From positions 1 to 64,000 of the forward strand of contig JBFWMD010000010.1 in NCBI GenBank assembly GCA_050251775.1: 64,000 bases of DNA. Direction: 5' to 3'. The stretch comes from Paucidesulfovibrio sp050251775. Its GTDB lineage: Bacteria > Desulfobacterota > Desulfovibrionia > Desulfovibrionales > Desulfovibrionaceae. A model generated the notes under the pieces. It did not search any database, had not been told where the DNA came from, and saw nothing but the letters and a program-made list of their open reading frames with translations. Shown here piece after piece: positions 26,643-34,571 of this stretch; the stretch's first letter is position 1; every line of letters starts with the position of its first letter. A program made the translations under genes and the position numbers.

Positions 26643-27071
26643 TATCGCCTAAAATTAATTCTGGAAATGAAACCAACAGTTTATTCAGCCATTAATAACA
26701 CTTGCCTGTGGATATGGTCAATTCGGCTTTGAATGAAGTGTGTTGCTCATCTCAACTTGAAATTGAATATTGCTTGATGGCGATGTGCAAAGGATTCATT
26801 GAAAATTCAATGCCTTTCCAAACTATGAGCACCTGAGTTCGTATCTTCGTCGCGGGGTGTTTCCAAAAGCACCTTTGTATGGGCTATCCGTGAACTGCTG
26901 TTTTAAGTATAGTTGCTGCTGGGCCGGTCTTGAAGGTGTCATTAAGTGGTTGGTCCTATTCCCATTCATAGCCTGATCGGCTGGTTTTATACTAAATTTG
27001 TTCCGGATTATGAGTTCTGAACGTAGCTTTTCGATAAGCATGCTGTATGGGCCTCGGCATGCCCTTACTCA
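26643..27071. other. AT-rich non-coding stretch
   Basis: Markedly lower GC than the rest of the window. No supported gene. It contains a perfect 7-bp inverted repeat CATTGAA-AA-TTCAATG at 26797-26812. A 72-codon minus-strand frame (26823-27041) has no family resemblance and is not called. Confidence 0.6.
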
Positions 27072-27100
27072 TTGCGTGGAGATTCCCGCTACAATATAGT
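27072..27100 (+). promoter_or_regulatory. Sigma70-type promoter of the four-PAS kinase
   Basis: -35 TTGCGT (27072-27077), 17-base spacer, -10 TATAGT (27095-27100), 67 bp before the ATG at 27168. Confidence 0.6.
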
Positions 27101-27167
27101 AGGGTTATATGGATTCTCCGCAGGAGAGGCACTTTAGGAATGCTTGAGGCCATCTGGTGAGGACGCC

Positions 27168-29378
27168 ATGGAGATTGATACCGGTCATTTTGAAAATTTC
27201 GATATTACGTCCCAGATGCGGCAACTGCCCATTCCGTTCGCGCTGCTGTCCGAAGATGACCGATTTCTTTTTGCCAATGAGGCCATGGCCGGTCTGCTGG
27301 GATGTTCCCCCGGAGCGTTTCCCGGCAGCACGGGCGAGGACCTGCTTCCCCCGGAGCTGTTGCGGAAGGTCAGGGAGTCCGAACGGAGCGTGCTTGCGAC
27401 AGGACGCTCGCAGGAAGTCGTACACGGCTTTGCGGAATCGAGTGGAACACGTCATTATTCATTCTGCTTTTATCTCTGCGGGGGGAGGAACGGGAAGACC
27501 CGCCTCGTCGCCTGCATCGGCACGGAAATCACCCGGTGGATTGATGAGGGGCGGATTGCGGACCAGGAACAACGCTTCCGCAGGCTTGTGGAGGGGCTGG
27601 GGCGCGACCACGTGTTCTATTCCATGCTGCCGGACGGCACGCTGACCTATGCCGGACCGAGCGCCGACCACTTTGTGGGACTTCCGGCAGAGGAGTGCGT
27701 GGGGAGGTCGGTGTTCGAGCTGATTCCCTTTGATCCGGAAAGCAACGGTCGAGCTCGAAGCGAACTGCGTCGGCTTCTCGGCGGAAAGATCCATGCCGAC
27801 GCAGACCTGCAATACCGCCATCCCGACGGGAGCATCCGGAGTATGTCCGTGACCTCGCATCCAGTGTTTTCGTCCGAGGGCGAGGTCGTCGGCGTGCAGG
27901 GCATCGCCTGGGACATCACGGAGCGCAGGCGCACCGAAGCGGCTTTGCTCCGTCGGGAGGAGACCTTCAGGGCCATGCTCGACGCCACATCCGATCTTGT
28001 GGTGCTCTTCGACAGGAACTGGACGATTTTGGAGGCCAACGAAGCCTATGCGCAGCGCCTGGGCAGACGGAGGGAGGAAATCCTTGGTCGTCCCATGCGG
28101 GAGGTACTGCCGCCCGAGCGGCTGGCGCGGAGGTACGAGGACGCGGGGATCGTCTTTTCCAGAAATGTGCCGGTGCATGGGGTTTCGGTCTGGGGGGAAT
28201 TCTGGGAGGAATATACGATCTACCCGCTGCACAATAGCGATGGAATCCCGGAACGGGCCGCTTATTTCGCTCATGACGTCACGGAACTGAAGAAACGGGA
28301 GCTGGAACTCAGCAAACTGCGGACCGCCATCGAGCAGGCCAACGTGGTTGTGGTGGTCGTGGATGGGCAGGGCCGTGTCGAATTCGTCAATGCCCAGTAT
28401 CTGCAAATGACGGGTCAGTCACGTGAAAAGGTTCTGGGCCGGCATTTTTCCGTGTTGCGCCAGTGGCGGCTGGACAAGGAATCCCGGCAGGGCATGCGCA
28501 ACGCCATGCGCCGGAAGCAGCCCTGGCGTGGGGAGGTGCACTACCGACGCAGACACGGCGCGGATTTTTGGGCTGATTGTTCCATGACGCCTGTGACGCG
28601 CCCCGCCGATCATGAGGTGCTCTACGTCCTTGTGGCCAAGGACATCACCGAGCGCAAGAAACTGGAAGAATTGCAGGCCGGTGCGGAGCGCATCGTGCGC
28701 CATAATCTCAAAAGTCCATTGAACACCATTTCCAACGTGCTCTACCTGCTCGAGAAGTCGTCCTTTTTGGACGAGGAGCATCGCGGTTATCTGAAGCTCG
28801 GCGAGGAGGCGCTCCGGCGCGTGTTGCGTCAGATTGACATGTCTCTGGCGCTCTTCCGCATGGAAACCGGACTGTATCATTTTTACGGCTGCCCGGTGGA
28901 CGTGGCGGACATCTTCCGCCGTGAATTGAACGGGGTGTGCTTCCGGGCGGAGCGCAGGGGTGCGGAGGTCCGGCTGCTGATCAACGGTCAGGAGGACGCG
29001 GGGCAACGCGTGGGCATTCTTGCCGAGCGCGCTCACCTCGTATGCATGATCGACAACCTGGTGGACAATGCCATTGCCGCGTCCACGTCCGGGGACAAGG
29101 TGGAATTGGAGATTGTGGAACGGCTTCCGGACGATCCGGGCCGGGTGGCTTTGCGTTTTCGCAACACGGCCCCCGTGCCCGAGGTGATGCGGAATCGGTT
29201 CTTCGAGAAGTACGTGAGCTATGGCAAGCCGGGCGGCACGGGCCTGGGAACCTACTCGGCCAAGCTGATCACCGAGTCCATGGGCGGAACCATTTCCCTG
29301 AGCACCGGAGACCAGGAAGGGACCTGCGTCGAAGTCCGGTTTTCATCCGCAATCCTGTCGGATCCTCCTCGGAAGTAA
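27168..29378 (+). CDS. Multi-PAS sensor histidine kinase
   Basis: 736 aa, soluble. Four PAS-type domains in series (~20-125, 135-255, 260-375, 382-500; the second to fourth end in WDITERRR, HDVTELKKR and KDITERKKL). The dimerisation helix has H512 in RIVRHNLKSPLNTI, then an ATPase with DNLVDNAIAAS and GGTGLGTYSAKLITESMGG. No receiver domain. The ATG at 27168 has GAGGA upstream; the frame opens at 27144. It ends 3 bp from the convergent zraR-like gene but has its own promoter, so a functional pairing with that regulator is not implied. Confidence 0.9.
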   Translation: MEIDTGHFENFDITSQMRQLPIPFALLSEDDRFLFANEAMAGLLGCSPGAFPGSTGEDLLPPELLRKVRESERSVLATGRSQEVVHGFAESSGTRHYSFCFYLCGGRNGKTRLVACIGTEITRWIDEGRIADQEQRFRRLVEGLGRDHVFYSMLPDGTLTYAGPSADHFVGLPAEECVGRSVFELIPFDPESNGRARSELRRLLGGKIHADADLQYRHPDGSIRSMSVTSHPVFSSEGEVVGVQGIAWDITERRRTEAALLRREETFRAMLDATSDLVVLFDRNWTILEANEAYAQRLGRRREEILGRPMREVLPPERLARRYEDAGIVFSRNVPVHGVSVWGEFWEEYTIYPLHNSDGIPERAAYFAHDVTELKKRELELSKLRTAIEQANVVVVVVDGQGRVEFVNAQYLQMTGQSREKVLGRHFSVLRQWRLDKESRQGMRNAMRRKQPWRGEVHYRRRHGADFWADCSMTPVTRPADHEVLYVLVAKDITERKKLEELQAGAERIVRHNLKSPLNTISNVLYLLEKSSFLDEEHRGYLKLGEEALRRVLRQIDMSLALFRMETGLYHFYGCPVDVADIFRRELNGVCFRAERRGAEVRLLINGQEDAGQRVGILAERAHLVCMIDNLVDNAIAASTSGDKVELEIVERLPDDPGRVALRFRNTAPVPEVMRNRFFEKYVSYGKPGGTGLGTYSAKLITESMGGTISLSTGDQEGTCVEVRFSSAILSDPPRK

Positions 29379-29381
29379 ACC

Positions 29382-30752
29382 CTATCTCCGCGTCAGGCCG
29401 TATTTTTTGAGTTTGTATTGCAGGGTGCGCCGCGAGATGCCCAGGGCATCCGCCGTGCGTTCGCGGTGGCCGTTGTGCCGGTCCAGGGCGTGGACGATTG
29501 CCTCGCGTTCGGCGTCCTCCAGGGCGTGGCTGTTGTCCGGCGGCGGAGCGCAAACGGTCTCTCCGTCCGAAGCGCCGGAAATCTGGGGCGGCAAAAGCTC
29601 CGCTCCCAGTTCGTCCGCGCGGGAGAGGATCAGGGCGCGTTCGAGCACGTTTTCCAGCTCGCGGACGTTGCCGGGCCATGCGTAGCCCGAGAGCGCGTCC
29701 AAAAAAGCCGGGGAAACGGTGCGCACGGTCTTGTTGTTTTTCTTGCCGAGTTTGCGCAGCAGGTGGGAGACGAGCAGGGGCAGGTCGGCCACGCGCTCCC
29801 GCAGGGGCGGGATGCGGATTTCCAGCACGGCGAGACGGTAGTAGAGATCCTCGCGGAAGCGTCCCGCCTTGATTTCCTCCTGGAGGTCGCGGTTGGTGGC
29901 TGCGATGATGCGTACGTCCACCGTGACCACCTCCACGCCGCCCAGGGGTTCGATGGTTTTTTCCTGGAGCGCGCGCAGCAGTTTGGCCTGGAGCGCGGCG
30001 GGCATCTCCCCGATCTCGTCCAGAAAAAGCGTGCCGTGGTTGGCGAGTTGGAAGCGTCCCGGCTTGTCCTTGACAGCGCCGGTGAACGCGCCCTTGACGT
30101 AGCCGAAGAGCTCGGATTCCAGCAGATCGGCGGGCAGGGCCGCGCAGTTGACCTTGATCAGGGAGCGCCCGCTGCGCATGGACGCACGGTGCAGCCCCTC
30201 GGCCACCAGTTCCTTGCCTGTGCCGGATTCGCCGAGCACAAGCACCGAGGCCTCGCTGGGGCCGGCCTGTTCGATGAGTTCCCGGACCTGATGCATGCCC
30301 GGCGTGGCGCCGATGAGCTGCCGGGCCTCGCTTCCTGCCTCGGCCTCCTTGCGCAGCCGCGCGTTTTCCGTCAGCAGGCGGCTGTACTCCCAGCATTTCT
30401 GGAGCACAGCCTTGAGCTCCTCGTTGTCCGCCGGCTTGGTCAGGTAATCGTAGGCCCCCTTTTTCATGGCCTCCACGGCGGAGCCCACGCTGCCGAAGGC
30501 GGTCAGCAGGACCACGGGCAGGCCGGGCTGCCGGGCGTGAATCTCGCGCAGGAGCGTGAGTCCGTCCATGCCGGGCATGCGCATGTCCACCAGGGCGGTG
30601 TGGGGCGTTTCGCGGGAGAGCAGGTCCAGGGCCGTCTCGCCCGAGTCAGCCTCCAGCACGCGCCAGCCCGTGTCCTCCAGAACGGCCCGGACCATCTGGC
30701 GGTGGCCGGGTTCGTCGTCAACAACCAGTACGGTTCGTTTATTCGCCTGCAT
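29382..30752 (-). CDS. zraR: Sigma54-dependent response regulator (ZraR/NtrC type)
   Basis: 456 aa. Receiver (1-120) with acidic pocket VVDDE and phospho-Asp D56 in LVDMRMPGMDG; AAA+ domain (~145-375) with Walker A GESGTGKE, the sigma54-contact loop GAFTGA and EIGEMPAALQAKLLRAL; Fis-type helix-turn-helix at the C-terminus (GHRERTADALGISRRTLQYKLKKYG). The start overlaps the end of the kinase gene by 14 bp. The promoter in front of the zraP-like gene is of the sigma54 type, so this protein is its likely activator. Symbol by analogy, not proven. Confidence 0.88.
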   Translation of the reverse strand: MQANKRTVLVVDDEPGHRQMVRAVLEDTGWRVLEADSGETALDLLSRETPHTALVDMRMPGMDGLTLLREIHARQPGLPVVLLTAFGSVGSAVEAMKKGAYDYLTKPADNEELKAVLQKCWEYSRLLTENARLRKEAEAGSEARQLIGATPGMHQVRELIEQAGPSEASVLVLGESGTGKELVAEGLHRASMRSGRSLIKVNCAALPADLLESELFGYVKGAFTGAVKDKPGRFQLANHGTLFLDEIGEMPAALQAKLLRALQEKTIEPLGGVEVVTVDVRIIAATNRDLQEEIKAGRFREDLYYRLAVLEIRIPPLRERVADLPLLVSHLLRKLGKKNNKTVRTVSPAFLDALSGYAWPGNVRELENVLERALILSRADELGAELLPPQISGASDGETVCAPPPDNSHALEDAEREAIVHALDRHNGHRERTADALGISRRTLQYKLKKYGLTRR

Positions 30753-32751
30753 TTTTGTCCGCTCTTTCCGTCCGGTTCGGCGTTTCCGGGAAGAGGAGCC
30801 GCACAGCGGCGCCGCCCTCCGGGCTTTCTTCGATGACCGCGCGGCCCCGGTGGGCGCGCATGATGTTGTTTACGATGGCCAGTCCCAGTCCCGTGCCCTT
30901 TTTCTTGCTGGTGAAGAACGGCTCCAGGGCCTGTTCCCGCTGTTCCACGGGGATGCCCGGCCCGTTGTCCTCCACGCTGATCCAGGTTCCGTCGGCGTCC
31001 CTGCGCGAGGTGATGCGCACGAGGCCGTGCTCCTCGGGCAGGGCGTCCAGGGAGTTGGTCACGAGATTGAGCAGCACCTGTTTGAGCGCGTCCGGGTCGG
31101 CCAGGACCGTTGCCGCGTGAAGATCAAGCTGCGGACGGACGTGCTTGTGCTCCAGGTCGAAGCGCATCAGCCGCTCCAGACCGGCGGCCATTTCCGCGAG
31201 GTCCACGCGCACGGGCGCGAGCCGGCGTGGTCGGGCCAGGAAGAGCAGGTCCGTGACCACGCGGTTCAGGCGGTCGGCCTCCTGGACCATGGTGGCGGCA
31301 TAGTCCTCGTAGGGCTTGGTTCCCTTGAATTTGTCCGCGAAGAACTGGGCGAATCCGCGCAGGGAGCTGAGCGGGTTGCGCACCTCGTGGGCCACGCCCG
31401 CGGCCAGGGAACCTATGGCAGCGAGCCGTCGCGCCTCGGCCAAATCCTCTTCCAGGCTCTTGAGCTTGGTTCGGTCGCGGATGAGGATCAGTCGTTCCTC
31501 AAAGGCGGATTCGTCCTCATCGCGCGGAGCCTGGGCGTCCTGCACGGGAACGCAGAGCATTTCCAGGCGGCGTCCCTGATATTCGTATTGTTTCCATTCC
31601 GCGCCGTCGCGCAGGTCCGCGAAGGGAAATTCGGTCCAGAAGCGCCCGGCGAGCACGTCGAATTCTGCTTCAGCAGGGGCTTCGCCCAGCTCCTGCTCCT
31701 GTTGCGGGGTTTTGTTTTCGGGTGGCGGGGTCGGGTCGGCTTCCGTGGCTGGCGGCGGGAGCATGGTGGTCAGCAGTTTGCGGGCCGAGCCGTTGGCCGC
31801 CAGGATTTCGCCGTCCATGCCAAGGGTCACGAGGCCGTCGGGCATGGTGTCCAGCAGTTTGGACTGAAAGCGTTCGAGTCGGCCCACGCGGGAAGCCTGG
31901 TCGCGGCGGCGCAGATAGGCGAAAGCCAGGGACCAGAGCACCACGGCGGCCAGAAAGACGTAGCCCGTCTGGAGCAGAGCGGCGCGACGGTAGAGGTGGA
32001 ACTGGGCCAGATTTTTCTCGGCGTTCAGACCCGCCACAAAATAGATGGGCATTTCATCCGGGGCGCTGCGGGCCTCGCCGAGCCGATTGCGGCCCCGGCC
32101 TTGTCCGGGAAGTTGTCCGGGCCGCTGCCCGGGCCGCTGTCCGTGTTCCATCATGCCGTGGCCCATGCCCGGCCCCATGCCCTGTCCCATACCCGGCCCC
32201 ATTTCCGGGCCGGCTTCCTCGTCCAGGTCGGGTCCGGTTTCCGGTCCAGCATCTGTGCCGATGCCGCAGATGCTGGCCACGCCGGGCCGGGCCTGGAGGC
32301 CGATGACCAGGGCCTGCTGCTGGCCGAAGGTGGCCATGCCGTGCCAGTGGCCGAGCTGGTCCAGAGAGTCGAAGGCCCCGTGCGGCAGGAGATTCTCCAT
32401 GTCCACGTCCCCGTGGGTGGAGGCCAACAGGAGCTGGCCGCCCGGCGCGTAGAGCGCCACGAAAAGCACCTCGCCCGAGGAGGTGATCTCCTGGAAAAGC
32501 TCCTGGGCCAGGGTGGGGAAGATCTGGGAAAGGGCGGGATTGTTGCGCAGCGAGCGCATGATTCGCACGAGATTGGCCTCGACTCCGCGCACGATCACGC
32601 GACCCGAGAGGACCATGTGCTCCTCGACCACGGCGCGCTGATGCTTGATGGACTGCCAGGTCAGAAACAGGCTGCCCAGGCCCAGGACAATGAGGGCCAG
32701 CACCGCGGCGATAATCGGACCGCGTTCGTTTTGTTTCGCTGTGACTTCCAT
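30739..32751 (-). CDS. zraS: ZraS-like sensor kinase with Met/Gly/His-rich periplasmic insert
   Basis: 670 aa. TM1 ~13-32, periplasmic region ~33-258, TM2 ~260-283, PAS-like ~295-425, HisKA with H455 in GVAHEVRNPLSSLRGF, ATPase with LLNLVTNSLDAL and KGTGLGLAIV. Within the periplasmic region, residues ~168-222 are low complexity: four GMGP/GMGQ/GMGH-type units, then GMMEHGQRPGQRPGQLPGQG. At the DNA level these are 12-bp tandem repeats (about 32100-32210). The same residues dominate the ends of the ZraP-like protein encoded by the operon's first gene, suggesting a shared metal or interaction site. A second Pro/Glu-rich linker lies at ~334-362. Confidence 0.88.
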   Translation of the reverse strand: MEVTAKQNERGPIIAAVLALIVLGLGSLFLTWQSIKHQRAVVEEHMVLSGRVIVRGVEANLVRIMRSLRNNPALSQIFPTLAQELFQEITSSGEVLFVALYAPGGQLLLASTHGDVDMENLLPHGAFDSLDQLGHWHGMATFGQQQALVIGLQARPGVASICGIGTDAGPETGPDLDEEAGPEMGPGMGQGMGPGMGHGMMEHGQRPGQRPGQLPGQGRGRNRLGEARSAPDEMPIYFVAGLNAEKNLAQFHLYRRAALLQTGYVFLAAVVLWSLAFAYLRRRDQASRVGRLERFQSKLLDTMPDGLVTLGMDGEILAANGSARKLLTTMLPPPATEADPTPPPENKTPQQEQELGEAPAEAEFDVLAGRFWTEFPFADLRDGAEWKQYEYQGRRLEMLCVPVQDAQAPRDEDESAFEERLILIRDRTKLKSLEEDLAEARRLAAIGSLAAGVAHEVRNPLSSLRGFAQFFADKFKGTKPYEDYAATMVQEADRLNRVVTDLLFLARPRRLAPVRVDLAEMAAGLERLMRFDLEHKHVRPQLDLHAATVLADPDALKQVLLNLVTNSLDALPEEHGLVRITSRRDADGTWISVEDNGPGIPVEQREQALEPFFTSKKKGTGLGLAIVNNIMRAHRGRAVIEESPEGGAAVRLLFPETPNRTERADKNAGE

Positions 32752-32773
32752 GTCTTCTCGGTGTCCGGGCCGG

Positions 32774-33595
32774 CTATTGCGGCCTGCCCGTGCGCAGGGT
32801 TTCGTACAGGTCCTTGGGGCTCATACCGTTCTTTTGGGCCAGATCCCGGAAAGGTATGTCCAGCGCGGGTTCGACACCGGCCATGCGCAGCCGTTCCGTT
32901 GCCGTGGCCGGAGGCAGAGCGTAGCTTTCGCAGAGCTCGGCCAGGGTCATCAGCCCGGTTCCCTCGGGCGGACGGCCTGGCAGCGCCTCAAAGGGATCGC
33001 CGCCCAGGCCCGCGCGGATGGCCGCATAGATTTCTTGGGGGCTGCGTCCGGCGCGCACGGCAATATCCTGGATCGTGGATTCGGGCGCGGCCTCGATCCG
33101 GCGTTTATGGAGCGCGTCCATGGCTGCGAGAGGATCGAATCCCATGTTTTTTGCGAATTCGTCAAGGCTGGACAACTCGGCGTGGCCGTATGGCGGGTTG
33201 CCGTAGGTGGCCGTGTGTCCGTTCTTCAGAAAGGCACTGAAGTCCAGGATCTGCCGCACGCCGGGAAGCCCGAACAGTGCGCCCGCGGTGAAATAGAGCG
33301 TGACCGCCAGGGCCGCCACCAGGGGGGGCGTGAGCACGATCAGCTCTCTGGCTTTGTTGCGCATGTAGTTGGTCACGGATTTCCAGTTGTACCAGATATG
33401 CAGCAGGGCGCTGAACAGGAAAAGCGCGCCCAGGGAAAGATGCAGCGCGTCCCACTGGTCCTTGGCAAGGCCCAGAAAACGCCAATCCGCCCAGTAGGCC
33501 ACACGACCATGGGGTTGGTAATAGAGCACCACACTGGTGAACAGCAGCAGTGCGAAGGAAAGAAAGCCCGTGAGGGAAACCGTTTTTCTGAACAT
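32774..33595 (-). CDS. DUF4405 membrane protein with C-terminal helical repeats
   Basis: 273 aa. Residues ~5-125 carry a DUF4405-type membrane part with four hydrophobic helices and histidines (LHLSLGALFLFSALLHIWYNWK) that resemble heme-binding positions of small b-type cytochromes. The remainder is soluble, with three similar segments (EFAKNMGFDPLAAMDAL, TIQDIAVRAGRSPQEIYAAI, PFRDLAQKNGMSPKDLYETL). ATG 33595 has GGAG upstream; the open frame from 33676 is not used. Placed between the ZraP-like and ZraS-like genes, so probably part of the same response. Role unknown. Confidence 0.75.
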   Translation of the reverse strand: MFRKTVSLTGFLSFALLLFTSVVLYYQPHGRVAYWADWRFLGLAKDQWDALHLSLGALFLFSALLHIWYNWKSVTNYMRNKARELIVLTPPLVAALAVTLYFTAGALFGLPGVRQILDFSAFLKNGHTATYGNPPYGHAELSSLDEFAKNMGFDPLAAMDALHKRRIEAAPESTIQDIAVRAGRSPQEIYAAIRAGLGGDPFEALPGRPPEGTGLMTLAELCESYALPPATATERLRMAGVEPALDIPFRDLAQKNGMSPKDLYETLRTGRPQ

Positions 33596-33683
33596 GGCGC
33601 GTTCTCCGTTGCGGTTCGGTCTTTCGAGCCTGCAATACTCCGCGCAACCGCCGCCAGTGTCAACCGCCGGGAACAAAGCGAAG

Positions 33684-33720
33684 AAGGGCGGTCGGAGTTT
33701 TCCCCAATCCGACCGCCCCT
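33684..33720 (-). terminator. Hairpin between zraP-like gene and DUF4405 gene
   Basis: Perfect 10-bp stem GGGCGGTCGG / CCGACCGCCC with a 13-base loop. On the minus strand it is followed by TTCTTC, a poor T-run, so it may be a partial terminator or stability element that favours zraP over the downstream genes. Confidence 0.55.
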
Positions 33721-33748
33721 GTAACCACGCTTCGTCGCTGTTATTCGT

Positions 33749-34246
33749 CTACCAGGTGCAGGGGCCGTTGCCCGGACCGTAGCCCTGGCCGTTGCCCATC
33801 ATCCCCTGGCCGCCGTTCATCATGCCGTAACCGCGTCCGGGACCCATGGCGTTGCCGAACTGGGGCTCGATGCCGGCGGCTTCCAGCTCGCTGAAGAAGG
33901 ATTCGCGCTCGGCCTGCATCTTCTCGCGCAGCTTGGTGATCTCGCCCACCAGGGAGCGGATGTCGGACTTCTCGGCCTTGCCGCTTTCAACCAGGGCGTT
34001 CAGTTCAAGATTCTTGGCCCACATCTCGTTGCGGAGCTTTTCCATCTTGTCCTGATGCTTGTCGAAAATCTTGTCGAAAGCTTCCTGCTGTTCCGGAGCG
34101 ACCTGCATTCCTGGGCCGTAGCCCATCATGCCGTAGCCGCCGCCCATGCCATACCCGTGATGCCATCCCCGGCCCGCAAAGGCCATGGCCGAGAAGGCCA
34201 GGACGGCCACGACGGTCAGGGATACGATGGTGGTCTTCTTGCTCAT
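33749..34246 (-). CDS. zraP: ZraP-like periplasmic zinc-binding/chaperone protein
   Basis: 165 aa. Signal peptide MSKKTTIVSLTVVAVLAFSA, cleaved near AFA-GRG. The mature N-terminus is GRGWHHGYGMGGGYGMMGYG, then a long helical hairpin (VAPEQQEAFDKIFDKHQDKMEKLRNEMWAKN... LREKMQAERESFFSELEAAGI) as in the ZraP/CpxP/Spy group, then a Gly/Met/Asn-rich tail ending GNGPCTW. E. coli ZraP has the same plan and binds zinc. ATG 34246 has GGAGG 6 bases upstream; the frame opens at 34258. First gene of the zraP-DUF4405-zraS-zraR unit, behind a sigma54 promoter. Confidence 0.88.
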   Translation of the reverse strand: MSKKTTIVSLTVVAVLAFSAMAFAGRGWHHGYGMGGGYGMMGYGPGMQVAPEQQEAFDKIFDKHQDKMEKLRNEMWAKNLELNALVESGKAEKSDIRSLVGEITKLREKMQAERESFFSELEAAGIEPQFGNAMGPGRGYGMMNGGQGMMGNGQGYGPGNGPCTW

Positions 34247-34322
34247 TGGTTCCTCCATATCGTTGAAAAAGAGTTTTCAGGCTCGCGCCTGGTTGCGAAG
34301 AGTGACGGTTGATCAGTATAAA

Positions 34323-34337
34323 GCACTGTGCGTGCCA
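34323..34337 (-). promoter_or_regulatory. Sigma54 (-24/-12) promoter of the zraP-like operon
   Basis: Minus-strand TGGCACGCACAGTGC fits the consensus TGGCACGN4TTGC with the required GG-N10-GC spacing. Transcription would start about 65 bp before the zraP ATG. The operon encodes a sigma54 activator, which supports the call. Confidence 0.85.
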
Positions 34338-34390
34338 AGTTTTATTTTTTATTGAAAATAAGTAAGTTAACAGTTATTCTGCAAGACCAT

Positions 34391-34466
34391 GTGCAATCAA
34401 TTGCACCAAAAAATGCACAAACTAGTGCAGCAAGTGCAAAGTTGCTGTGGTGCAAAGGCGGGTGCA
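34391..34466. promoter_or_regulatory. Seven GTGCA/TGCAC boxes upstream of the sigma54 promoter
   Basis: Boxes start at 34391, 34402, 34414, 34425, 34434, 34450 and 34462. The first two form a perfect palindrome GTGCAAT-CA-ATTGCAC, the next two TGCAC-N6-GTGCA; the rest are direct GTGCA repeats. Most spacings are 11-12 bp. Centred about 60-130 bp upstream of the -24 element, with an AT-rich tract (34338-34380) between, they look like activator-binding enhancer sites. Confidence 0.7.
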
Positions 34467-34571
34467 ACCGCAGCCGGGACGCCGACGGGAAAGCCGGAAG
34501 GCAAAGCCAGGGAACAGACCGCGTGATAAGGGGAGGAACCGGAAATCGGGTCAGGGTTCAGGTCACGAGCG

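Noticed and set aside
26823..27041. 72-codon minus-strand frame in the AT-rich patch
   Set aside because: A GAGG lies 10 bases before the ATG, but the product resembles nothing and AT-rich DNA easily gives such frames.
34391..34466. Direct-repeat iterons of a replication origin
   Set aside because: The boxes occur in both orientations directly behind a sigma54 promoter, and no replication gene is near; enhancer sites fit better.
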